Below, piece after piece: positions 1 through 5,579 of a stretch of 6,446 nt of DNA (within the stretch, counting starts at the first letter, position 1; each line of letters begins with the position of its first letter). Under the pieces are notes generated by a model. The model was not told where the DNA came from, made no database searches, and worked only from the letters and a program-made list of their open reading frames with translations. The DNA comes from Bacteroidales bacterium (GTDB lineage Bacteria; Bacteroidota; Bacteroidia; Bacteroidales; Muribaculaceae): contig CAAEIL010000167.1 in the NCBI GenBank assembly GCA_900755985.1, forward strand, positions 1 through 6,446, given 5' to 3'. The position numbers and the translations under genes are program-made.

Positions 1-1044
1 ACGACGGTAGACGTAGGTCAATGTGGTACCCAAAGTCAGACGCGAGCGCGTATTTTGGTCTATGACAAGCTGTCCGGCGTCATCCGCTTTGCCGTCGCTG
101 TGGCGCGTCATCGAGTCGAAGCGTGTCTGCACCGACCAGCGGTTGAAGTCGCCAAGACGCACAGGCCAGCCACGGTCTACAAAGACGCTGAAAGCGTTGA
201 CTGCTGGCGCAGCGCCGTTGGTGTAAACCTCGTGCATGTATTCGCCTTCGACAAGCCACCAGGCGTCCGACCATCCGGCCGATACGCCGAATATGTTCAT
301 GCGCACGTTTTCGGGCCGCAGCGACATCATGCCTATGGCAAAGTCGGCGCTCGACCCTGTACGGCCGTAGCTGTTGATACCGCTGCCGCCGAAGCCCGGA
401 GTGTAACTCAGCTGACCGGCATAGGCGTATTTTTTGACCCACTTGTCATGGTCCGAGATACCGGTGGGATTGAATACCGAGGCTGCGATGCGCAAAGGTA
501 CACCGGCGAAGCGATAAGCGCCCTGCACGCCGACACCGCGCACGTTGGCGACATTTTTTGCCAGAAACGAGCGGTTGGCAAAAATATAATTTGCCGGGCC
601 ACGGAAACAATCCTTGCCAAAAGGCTGACGGAACTGTCCCACACGGAAATTAAGACCGCGGATGACATCGATGGCTCCCCAAGCGTCAAGCGGCTTTACC
701 GAGCCACGGTCGCAGAAGTCGACCTGCAACTTGTAGCTGATAATGGGGGCGACTTTGCCCTCGACACTGACGCGCGCGTTGCGCACCTGAAAGCGGCCTT
801 CACCTGTCTCGACCGACTGCTCGAAGCGTCCGCGCAGGACTCCCTTGACCACTGGCACATAAGAGAACGCTTTCGACAAAGAGTCCGCCCCCGGCGCTGC
901 AGCTGACGACGAGTTTTCGACAACGCCCCGGCTCGAACTTTCGGCCACTGACATAACGGTGCCATGGGCCATAATTTCAACGACCGGACAAAAAAACATT
1001 GCGAGAAGGCTACACAAGCGTATATATCGGTTAAATATCTTCAT
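1..1044 (-). CDS. Phosphate-selective porin O/P-type outer-membrane porin (partial, 3' end beyond window)
   Basis: The minus strand is open from an ATG at 1044-1042 to the window edge, giving 348 codons with no stop, so the C-terminus is missing. Residues 1-26 look like a type I signal peptide: basic start (MKIFNRYIR), hydrophobic core, and probable cleavage after IMA-26. A Ser/Ala-rich linker (about 33-58) follows. From about residue 64 the pattern is that of OprP/OprO-like porins: GRFEQS near 72, FQVRNARVSVEG near 85-96, YKLQVDF 104-110, and the strand/turn FRVGQFRQPFG at 133-143. Alternating aromatic and polar residues continue to the edge (GWSDAWWLVEGEYMHEVY), as expected for a 16-18-strand beta barrel. 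The family forms anion- or phosphate-permeable pores in the outer membrane; the substrate here cannot be told. It is transcribed alone, 296 nt downstream of the argC-like gene, and probably has its own promoter. The family call is firm; the specific substrate is not. Confidence 0.85.
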   Translation of the reverse strand, partial: MKIFNRYIRLCSLLAMFFCPVVEIMAHGTVMSVAESSSRGVVENSSSAAAPGADSLSKAFSYVPVVKGVLRGRFEQSVETGEGRFQVRNARVSVEGKVAPIISYKLQVDFCDRGSVKPLDAWGAIDVIRGLNFRVGQFRQPFGKDCFRGPANYIFANRSFLAKNVANVRGVGVQGAYRFAGVPLRIAASVFNPTGISDHDKWVKKYAYAGQLSYTPGFGGSGINSYGRTGSSADFAIGMMSLRPENVRMNIFGVSAGWSDAWWLVEGEYMHEVYTNGAAPAVNAFSVFVDRGWPVRLGDFNRWSVQTRFDSMTRHSDGKADDAGQLVIDQNTRSRLTLGTTLTYVYRR

Positions 1045-1067
1045 AAAGCGGACACATCAAATCATCG

Positions 1068-1083
1068 CAAATATCCAAATATC
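1068..1083. repeat. Tandem 8-bp repeat in the porin leader (2 x CAAATATC)
   Basis: CAAATATC occurs twice head to tail (1068-1075 and 1076-1083). In the porin sense it reads GATATTTG twice. Each copy is one mismatch from the Bacteroidetes -7 element TAnnTTTG, but no TTTG sits 19-21 nt upstream. It may be an alternative promoter element, a regulator half-site pair or chance in AT-rich DNA. It lies 24-39 nt upstream of the porin start codon. Confidence 0.5.
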
Positions 1084-1138
1084 AGCCACATAGCAGATAT
1101 TCAGACTTTTGCGCTGCAAAGACAGCCATTTTAGCACA

Positions 1139-1146
1139 CAAAAGTA
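1139..1146 (-). promoter_or_regulatory. Candidate -7 promoter element for the porin
   Basis: On the minus strand 1146-1139 reads TACTTTTG, an exact match to the Bacteroidetes TAnnTTTG -7 consensus. It lies about 95 nt upstream of the porin ATG, implying a leader of roughly 85-90 nt. The -33 TTTG is not at the usual 19-21 nt spacing: the nearest TTTG (1164-1161) is only 14 nt away, and CTTG (1173-1170) is 23 nt away. The assignment is therefore weak. Confidence 0.35.
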
Positions 1147-1194
1147 ACAAAAAAATCTGACAAAAGACCCAAGTTCCCCCCCGCTTTTCGCCTT

Positions 1195-1229
1195 TCACAT
1201 ATAAGTCTCATAACTCACATAAGTCACAT
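1195..1229. repeat. Degenerate TCACAT / ATAAGTC direct repeats
   Basis: TCACAT begins at 1195, 1215 and 1224, and ATAAGTC at 1201 and 1219, giving an imperfect repeat with 18-20 bp spacing. It lies between the argC-like stop and the presumed porin promoter, so it could be a regulator site upstream of the porin. The low complexity of the stretch makes chance a real alternative. Confidence 0.35.
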
Positions 1230-1340
1230 ACAGCCGTGTCATCTCTTGATGCGGGGACAGAAGCCGATGGAATGTCCGGATGGGAAGAAGTCGCCGGGAT
1301 AATGTTGGTAGATGGACAGGTTGTGAATTGGGAGTGGAGG

Positions 1341-2372
1341 TCAGAAGGCGGTGGGATGGAGGTAGAGGCCGGTGCGCTCGTGGAGGCCGAAAAGGAGGTT
1401 CATGTTGTGGACAGCGGTACCGGCGCCGCCTTTCAGAAGGTTGTCGATGGCGGCGGTGACTAACAGCTTCTTACCGATTTTTTCGAGATGGATGAGGCAT
1501 TTGTTGGTGCCGGCGACGTCTTTGAGATCGGGACGGCGACCGATGCGGAAGGTAAAGTTGTGGTCGCTGTAGCTGCCGTCGTAAAGTTTCTCGAGAGTTT
1601 CGATATCTACCGGGCAGTCGAGATAGATGGTGGCGAGGATTCCGCGCGAGAAGCCGGCGCGCACAGGTATAAAGTCTATCTCGCTGCTGAACGATGCCTG
1701 AATTGACCGTATGGTCTGCATAATCTCGGCGAGGTGCCGGTGTGTCAGAGGGTCGTAGATTTCGACATTGTCGTTAAGACGCGGAAAGTGAGTCAGCATC
1801 GACGGTTCGGGTCCGTCGGCAGTAGAGCCGGTGATTGCGGTGATGTGTATGGGACCGTTAAGGAGCAGGTTGCGGGCAAGGGGGAGCAGTGCCAGCTCGA
1901 TTATCATGGCAAAAGCTCCGGGATTGGCGACCTGACGCGCTCCGCGTACCATAGGCTTGCGGTTGAGCTCGGGCAGTCCGTAGACCCACTGTCCGGGAGC
2001 CGGGGCATGCGTGGGTTCGTCGCCGGGAGCAACGGCCACTGCGTTGGCGGCCTGCGGGTCGGGGGTGAGACGGAAATCGGCACCAAGGTCGACGACGCGC
2101 AGCTGTCCGGGGAACGGACGGGCCGTGAACAGACGTGACGACTCGCCGTTAGGCAGACAACAGAACAATATGTCTATGCCATTGTAGTCGATGTCGGCGC
2201 AGAAGCGCAAGTCGGTGTCGCCTTCGAGTCCGTGATGTATCTCGGTGACTGCTTTGCCGGCGTACCGGTCGGACTGTACCCGGACGACGGTGACGTCGGG
2301 ATGGTTGACGAGTAAGCGCAAAAGTTCGCCGGCGTTGTAGCCGGCACCGTCTATGATGGCTGCTTTAATCAT
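1341..2372 (-). CDS. ArgC-like protein (N-acetyl-gamma-glutamyl-phosphate reductase family) lacking the catalytic cysteine
   Basis: The 343-residue product matches ArgC over its whole length. Seen are the N-terminal Rossmann segment (GAGYNAGELLRLL, 9-21), VVDLGADFRL (93-102), YGLPELNR (131-138), a THRHLAEI-type histidine segment, an IPVR..FSRGI segment, TNKCLIHLEK, and DNLLKGGAGTAVHNMNLLFGL near the C-terminus. ArgC normally reduces N-acetylglutamyl phosphate with NADPH through a covalent thioester on the Cys of NPGCFAT. Here that motif reads NPGAFAM: Ala153 (codon GCT, plus-strand 1914-1916) replaces Cys and Met156 replaces Thr. The glycine loop begins with Asp8 where the family has Gly, and the usual HFSWR segment reads HFPRL. 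GCT differs from either Cys codon by at least two bases, so one miscall cannot explain it. The frame is intact and of normal length. The start overlaps the AraC stop as ATGA, implying translational coupling. Standard ArgC activity is unlikely; a pseudoenzyme or re-purposed paralogue is the best reading. The symbol argC is withheld for that reason. Confidence 0.9.
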   Translation of the reverse strand: MIKAAIIDGAGYNAGELLRLLVNHPDVTVVRVQSDRYAGKAVTEIHHGLEGDTDLRFCADIDYNGIDILFCCLPNGESSRLFTARPFPGQLRVVDLGADFRLTPDPQAANAVAVAPGDEPTHAPAPGQWVYGLPELNRKPMVRGARQVANPGAFAMIIELALLPLARNLLLNGPIHITAITGSTADGPEPSMLTHFPRLNDNVEIYDPLTHRHLAEIMQTIRSIQASFSSEIDFIPVRAGFSRGILATIYLDCPVDIETLEKLYDGSYSDHNFTFRIGRRPDLKDVAGTNKCLIHLEKIGKKLLVTAAIDNLLKGGAGTAVHNMNLLFGLHERTGLYLHPTAF

Positions 2373-3274
2373 GTTTTTTGGTATTGCGAGGGCGACTGGC
2401 CCGTGAGATGTTTAAAATATTTGCCAAACGATGACTGATTGGAAAAGTTAAGGGCGTAAGATACCTGCTGAATGTTTTTGCCCGAGAAGCGTAGCAGGTT
2501 TTTGGCTTCGATGATTACAAACTCGTTTATCCACTCGGCGGCCGAGCGTCCCGTCGACTCTTTGACGAGCAGAGACAGGTATTTGGGCGAGATGCACAGT
2601 GCGTCGGCATAGAATGACACCGAACGGTGCTTGGTGTAGTTGAGATGGACCAGACGCATGAAGTCGTGGACGTATGTCAGACGCCGCGAGCGGGGTTCTT
2701 CGGGAATTTCGATATTGTTGATGCGGTCGAAGTTGAACTGCAGCAGGCGGTAGCAGGTAGCAGCGATAAGCGAGCGGGCAATGTTGCGCGAGAATATCGT
2801 ACCGGTGTCGGTATCAGCGTGCAGTTCGAGAAGTTCGAGATGCTTGTTGAATACGGCAAGCTCGTTTTCGGACAGTACCACCAGCGGCGAACGCTGCTCG
2901 ATGAGCGAGCGCACGTTGATTGCGTTTAGGTCTATATTGACGTCGGACAAAAATTCGGCCTCGATGAACACCACCGAAACATCGAGATTGTCGTAGTCCA
3001 GATTGTAGAACTTGGTAAGACACTCGGGAGGAATGACGACCAGTGTGTTGGGGACGCAATGGTAGTCCTTGAGATTGATTTCGACATCGAGGGTGCCTTT
3101 GCGGCACAGAATGAGAATCATGCCCCGCATGCGTATGGGGGCCGAGAGCGCGGGGATAGGCTCGCCGCCGGTCGATATGCGGCAGCAGACATATTTGTCG
3201 CCCATGCGCGAGAAGTCTTTGGAGTAATTGACGGCCTTGGCTATGTCATCGAAGGAGAGTATACGTTCGTTCAT
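2369..3274 (-). CDS. AraC-family transcriptional regulator
   Basis: This 301-residue protein has two parts. Residues about 25-180 form a sensor domain of the AraC cupin-like type, with beta-rich stretches such as MRGMILILCRKGTLDVEINL and VPNTLVVIPPECL. Residues about 200-301 are the double helix-turn-helix DNA-binding domain: first HTH around VSFYADALCISPKYLSLLVKE, second around NIQQVSYALNFSNQSSFGKYFK, ending in the typical LTGQSPSQYQK. There is no receiver or membrane segment, so it should be a cytoplasmic one-component regulator; the ligand is unknown. It starts 13 nt after the caspase stop and its TGA overlaps the ATG of the argC-like gene (ATGA at 2369-2372), so the three are probably one transcript. 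The arrangement suggests that the ArgC-like protein is either its target or its signal partner (inference). The start chosen gives the natural N-terminus MNERILSFDDIAKAV. Confidence 0.92.
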   Translation of the reverse strand: MNERILSFDDIAKAVNYSKDFSRMGDKYVCCRISTGGEPIPALSAPIRMRGMILILCRKGTLDVEINLKDYHCVPNTLVVIPPECLTKFYNLDYDNLDVSVVFIEAEFLSDVNIDLNAINVRSLIEQRSPLVVLSENELAVFNKHLELLELHADTDTGTIFSRNIARSLIAATCYRLLQFNFDRINNIEIPEEPRSRRLTYVHDFMRLVHLNYTKHRSVSFYADALCISPKYLSLLVKESTGRSAAEWINEFVIIEAKNLLRFSGKNIQQVSYALNFSNQSSFGKYFKHLTGQSPSQYQKT

Positions 3275-3287
3275 CTGATGATTATGT

Positions 3288-4034
3288 TCAGTACTTGAAG
3301 AGGACCATGTTGCGGTCGAAGTTGCCCCACATCACAGGATGCTGCATATTGCCCGAGGCTTTGGCCACAGCAGGCGATACGTAGTTGAACAGCTCGACTG
3401 CCGTAATGCGACGGTTGGAGTCGGCGTCGGCTCGGCCTTTGAGTCCGCGCAGCAGATAATGGGTGAATAAGGAATTTTTGCCTCCGCGTACTTCCTGCGA
3501 GTTTTCGTTGGCACGCGATGACATGAACAGCAGTACGTCAGGGTCGTTCGAGCTGTGTTGGCGCGAGCCGCTGCTTTGGCTTCGACTGGCTCCCGAATGG
3601 CATGAGTCGGCTATTATAATCTTGCGCTTGGCCGGCGAGCGCTTCATGGCTCGGGCTATGTCGGCAAACGACAGCAGGTTTCCGGGTCCGGAAGCGTCGA
3701 AGGTGGCGCAGCCGTCTTCGGCTCCGTGTCCCGAGAAGTAAAATATAAGCATGTCGTCGGCCTTGGTACCGGCATAACGCCGGGCAATTGCCTTGCGCAG
3801 ACGTGCTGTGGTGGCGTAGCGGCCCGTTATCAGCGTAACATGCGCTCCGGGGTAATGTTTGCACAGGGCGGCGAAGTCTTTGGCATCGGCTTCGGAGACG
3901 TGCAGCATGGGCATGTTTTTATATCGGTTGATGCCTACGGCTACGATATATGTGTCTGCGACAGCCGAGGGGGCGACAAAAAGCAGGACTATGGCGGCGA
4001 TGAGGCTGACGGCAATGAGGCGTATGCGTGTCAT
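3288..4034 (-). CDS. Exported caspase-like (C14/metacaspase family) cysteine peptidase
   Basis: This 248-residue protein has a signal peptide at 1-26 (basic MTRIR, long hydrophobic core, AVA then Asp27), so the mature enzyme should be periplasmic or exported. The caspase domain fills the rest. The first strand is TYIVAVGINRYKN (28-40), the catalytic His is His103 in YFSGHG, and the catalytic Cys is Cys145 in IIIADSCHSG (139-148). A Ser-rich loop (150-162) then precedes the p10-like part (VLLFMSSRANENSQE, NSLFTHYLLRGLKG, and a terminal QHPVMWGNFD). Both dyad residues are present, so it is predicted to be active. Prokaryotic C14 enzymes usually cleave after Arg or Lys, but substrate specificity is not readable here. 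There is no extra domain, so any partner must be encoded separately; the FHA membrane protein upstream is a candidate. The AraC gene follows 13 nt downstream. No strong ribosome binding site precedes the ATG, as is normal in Bacteroidetes. Confidence 0.93.
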   Translation of the reverse strand: MTRIRLIAVSLIAAIVLLFVAPSAVADTYIVAVGINRYKNMPMLHVSEADAKDFAALCKHYPGAHVTLITGRYATTARLRKAIARRYAGTKADDMLIFYFSGHGAEDGCATFDASGPGNLLSFADIARAMKRSPAKRKIIIADSCHSGASRSQSSGSRQHSSNDPDVLLFMSSRANENSQEVRGGKNSLFTHYLLRGLKGRADADSNRRITAVELFNYVSPAVAKASGNMQHPVMWGNFDRNMVLFKY

Positions 4035-4140
4035 TTTCGTTGAAATTATCTGTGAGGGTTGGTAAGGTGGAGAGGGTTCTGTGATGAGTGATGGCTGAAA
4101 GCGGCTACAGCTTCAGTGGCAATCGTACTTCGGCGACAGC
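4035..4140. other. Caspase/FHA intergenic gap
   Basis: These 106 nt separate the FHA stop from the caspase start. No TAnnTTTG element is seen in the caspase direction. A weak hairpin is possible at 4095-4116 (CTGAA paired with TTCAG, plus GC/GC with one bulged A), but no T run follows it on either strand, so it is not a credible intrinsic terminator. Read-through from the FHA gene into the caspase block is therefore possible. Confidence 0.45.
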
Positions 4141-4869
4141 TTAATGTTTGAATCGTGTGCGGAATGTCGATTTGCACATAGGGCAGCTGCCAATCTGCAT
4201 CAGCAACTTGGGATGTCGCTGACCGAGGAAGTTGCGGCAGTTGGGACAGCAGTAGTTAAGCTGAAAGTTCTGACTCAGCTCGAATTGCTCGTCGACAAGA
4301 TTGTCGCTCTTGCCGGGCATCGAGAAGGTGTAGATGCATATGCCTAATGTAAATGCAGCCGAGATGACACCGGCCACGGGGAAGCTCCCCGGCCGCGTGC
4401 CTATGAACGAGCCTACCGTACCTATGAGCGAGGGTATGGTCAGAAGCATCATGCGGTTTATGCCCATGCGGGCACGGTCTTTCTGAATCTTGCGCACGGC
4501 CATATCGTACTGTTCGTAGACTTTGAACAGATTGTCAATGTATGCTTCTTTGCCGGTGCCCGGATTGAGCGGGGGATTCACACCGCCTGACACTGCCTGA
4601 CCGCCAATCGGGATGCCCAGAAGTTTGCCTAAGGTGGTCTCGTAACTGCCCAGGCGTATCGACGTGGAAGGCTTGACGGTCTGCAATGCTACTTGTATGC
4701 CGTCAACAAATGTCCCGTTGGTCGACCCGAGGTCTTCGATTATGTATGAATCCTGCGCTTTGCGCGTGATACGGCAATGATTTTTCGATATGCTGTTGTT
4801 GCCTGTGATGCGAATGTTGCCTTCGCGCCCTATAATGGCGCTTTGGCCTATCTGTAAATTTACTGGCAT
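4141..4869 (-). CDS. FHA-domain membrane protein with C-terminal zinc ribbon
   Basis: This 242-residue protein opens with a forkhead-associated domain (about 1-84) carrying all the key phosphothreonine-binding marks: Gly14-Arg15 (IIGREG), Ser28 and His31 (ISKNHCRI), and Asn51-Gly52 (EDLGSTNGTFVDG). A Gly/Pro-rich linker (86-107) and a charged helical segment (108-136) follow. There are then two hydrophobic segments, about 139-157 and 163-183, which look like a membrane hairpin. Residues 207-232 hold CCPNC (207-211) and SCPMC (228-232), a four-cysteine zinc ribbon. With two membrane passes, both the FHA and zinc-ribbon ends should face the cytoplasm. The likely role is docking a Thr-phosphorylated partner at the inner membrane. 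No Ser/Thr kinase or phosphatase gene is in the window. It lies upstream of the caspase gene in the same direction. The start is unusual in following a run of nine C directly. The domain calls are strong; the biological role is unknown. Confidence 0.9.
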   Translation of the reverse strand: MPVNLQIGQSAIIGREGNIRITGNNSISKNHCRITRKAQDSYIIEDLGSTNGTFVDGIQVALQTVKPSTSIRLGSYETTLGKLLGIPIGGQAVSGGVNPPLNPGTGKEAYIDNLFKVYEQYDMAVRKIQKDRARMGINRMMLLTIPSLIGTVGSFIGTRPGSFPVAGVISAAFTLGICIYTFSMPGKSDNLVDEQFELSQNFQLNYCCPNCRNFLGQRHPKLLMQIGSCPMCKSTFRTRFKH

Positions 4870-4870
4870 T

Positions 4871-4879
4871 GGGGGGGGG
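4871..4879 (-). repeat. Nine-base poly-C tract abutting the FHA start codon
   Basis: On the coding strand nine C are followed by one A and then the ATG of the FHA gene, so the tract occupies positions about -2 to -10, where ribosome contacts would lie. The in-frame codons just upstream reach a TAA at 4884-4882, and no upstream ATG is seen in the short leader. A length change would therefore alter the leader rather than shift a reading frame. Homopolymers of this length can slip during replication; whether this one varies is unknown. Confidence 0.85.
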
Positions 4880-4937
4880 CGTTAATGTAATGTAAATTGA
4901 CGATTGGTATGTCTGTGTGATGCTGTGCCTATGGCGG

Positions 4938-4956
4938 CAGTGCTTTTACAGTGCTT
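4938..4956. repeat. Direct repeat CAGTGCTT x2, 11-bp period
   Basis: CAGTGCTT occurs at 4938-4945 and 4949-4956, separated by TTA, so the copies lie about one helical turn apart on the same DNA face. They sit between the LytTR stop and the FHA start, about 70-85 nt upstream of the FHA ATG. The core AGTGCT recurs in the region upstream of the LytTR gene. This is a candidate operator, plausibly for the LytTR protein since that family binds direct repeats, though the sequence does not match the classical LytTR consensus as I recall it. Confidence 0.5.
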
Positions 4957-5015
4957 CGTGTACCCGGCTGTCTACAAGCGAGGCTTCCGGACCGCAGCTA
5001 CCGCGAATCGCTCAG

Positions 5016-5489
5016 TCAGTCTTCAGCGTCGGCCGCATCGGGCTGCGCGGTACCAAGAGGCTTGGCCATGGGGCGCGGCTCGTTATGGCGGCCGGGAAGT
5101 ATGTACAGCGCACGCAGCTTCTTCAGTGCCTCCTTTGATACTTTAAGCCCGACGACACCCACGGGATAGATGATGTCACCCTTGCGGCGCTGCTGATAGC
5201 TGTGTGTGAGGTCGCTGAGCAGCAGGCGTTGATTGAGAATGTCTATCTGGAATATATACCGCGAGTTGACGATGTACCTCTTGCCTATGCGCACAAATAT
5301 CGAGCGGCGCTCGAGCAAAACCTCGCCGATGAGACTTTCGAGACGGGTCAGTGACACCAAAAGTGTGGCTTTGGTGCCGTTGGCAAATATAACGTGAGTG
5401 TAATTGGCGTCAGACTCGAAGTACATTACCTTGTCAAGGTGTATGCATGTAAGTACGTCGCGGGTATTGAAGAGCAATGTGTTGTCCAT
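5016..5489 (-). CDS. Standalone LytTR-domain DNA-binding protein
   Basis: The protein is 157 residues. Residues about 10-105 form a LytTR domain: IHLDKVMYFESDANYTHVIF (16-35), the basic FVRIGKRYIVNSRYI (65-79), and final strands ending near LLLSDLTHSY. Proteins of this family (AgrA, LytR, AlgR) bind DNA through a beta-rich fold, usually as direct-repeat-binding dimers. Here the usual N-terminal receiver domain is absent, because the LytTR fold starts almost at the first residue. Activity should therefore be set by level, by a partner protein or by the unusual tail. The tail (about 115-157) has a short basic helix (SKEALKKLRALYI) and a Pro-rich, acidic disordered end (DAADAED). It is transcribed divergently from the ABC exporter and lies 146 nt upstream of the FHA gene. 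An ATG at 5496-5494 is out of frame, supporting the start used. Confidence 0.9.
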   Translation of the reverse strand: MDNTLLFNTRDVLTCIHLDKVMYFESDANYTHVIFANGTKATLLVSLTRLESLIGEVLLERRSIFVRIGKRYIVNSRYIFQIDILNQRLLLSDLTHSYQQRRKGDIIYPVGVVGLKVSKEALKKLRALYILPGRHNEPRPMAKPLGTAQPDAADAED

Positions 5490-5517
5490 GATGCATAGCG
5501 TCTGATGGAGCGCTTGT

Positions 5518-5575
5518 AATTAGTGCTTAATAATTTTTTCGGGGACAAATATACGAATTATTTGCAATTAGTGCT
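5518..5575. repeat. Direct repeat AATTAGTGCT, two copies 48 bp apart
   Basis: The ten-base sequence AATTAGTGCT occurs exactly at 5518-5527 and again at 5566-5575. Similar AT-rich bases follow both (TAATAATTTT and AATTTT). One copy falls in the presumed LytTR leader, the other across the divergent promoters. Two matching copies in a 119-nt intergenic region suggest regulator binding sites, with autoregulation of the LytTR gene the simplest reading. Confidence 0.6.
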
Positions 5576-5577
5576 AA
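5546..5577 (-). promoter_or_regulatory. Candidate promoter for the LytTR gene
   Basis: In the minus direction TTAG (5577-5574) is followed after 20 nt by TATATTTG (5553-5546). This matches the Bacteroidetes pattern TTTG-N19-21-TAnnTTTG, with an exact -7 and one mismatch at -33. Transcription would start near 5540, giving a leader of about 50 nt before the ATG at 5489. Confidence 0.55.
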
Positions 5578-5579
5578 TT
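5566..5579. promoter_or_regulatory. Palindromic operator candidate AATTAG-TG-CTAATT
   Basis: Perfect six-base inverted arms (5566-5571 and 5574-5579) flank a TG centre. The palindrome covers the -33 of the LytTR promoter and part of the TAATTTTG box on the plus strand, so a bound protein could affect both divergent genes. The other copy of the repeat (5518-5531) has a degraded right arm (CTTAAT). Confidence 0.5.

Larger units (their letters stand above)
1045..1340. other. Intergenic region between the argC-like gene and the porin
   Basis: No convincing gene is present in these 296 nt. The part next to the porin (about 1045-1170) is AT-rich and probably holds the porin promoter and leader. 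The part next to the argC-like stop (1231-1340) is more GC-rich and is open in one plus frame, but that frame runs into the antisense of the argC-like gene. No strong GC-rich hairpin followed by a T run was found after the argC-like stop, so its terminator is unidentified. Short repeats at 1068-1083 and 1195-1229 and a C7 run (1176-1182) are listed separately or in the findings. Confidence 0.6.

Noticed and set aside
55..906. 283-codon open frame on the plus strand
   Set aside because: It is antisense to the porin; its translation has no recognisable domain, while the minus strand gives a signal peptide and porin motifs.
1236..1463. Acidic, Gly/Glu-rich 75-codon plus-strand frame reaching into the intergenic region
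   Set aside because: More than half is antisense to the argC-like C-terminus, the composition mirrors that gene, and no leader or domain supports it.
1914..1916. Missing Cys in the ArgC-like protein as a sequencing error
   Set aside because: The Ala codon differs from either Cys codon by two or more bases, and other family positions (Asp8, Met156, HFPRL) are changed as well.
1734..2138. 134-codon plus-strand open frame
   Set aside because: It lies fully antisense to the argC-like gene, whose family match covers the same bases.
2369..2372. Overlap of AraC and ArgC-like genes as a sign of a frameshifted single gene
   Set aside because: Both proteins are full length with natural ends (LTGQSPSQYQK and MIKAAII), so this is ordinary ATGA coupling.
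3288..4034. Caspase gene as part of a known anti-phage system such as gasdermin or CHAT modules
   Set aside because: The protein has a signal peptide and there is no gasdermin-like, nucleotidyltransferase or TPR partner nearby; a defence role is not supported.
4095..4116. Hairpin CTGAA(A)GC...GCTTCAG as a terminator after the FHA gene
   Set aside because: The stem is short with a bulge and no T run follows on either strand.
4904..5169. Three overlapping small plus-strand frames of 72-80 codons
   Set aside because: All run antisense into the LytTR gene and have no coherent protein character.
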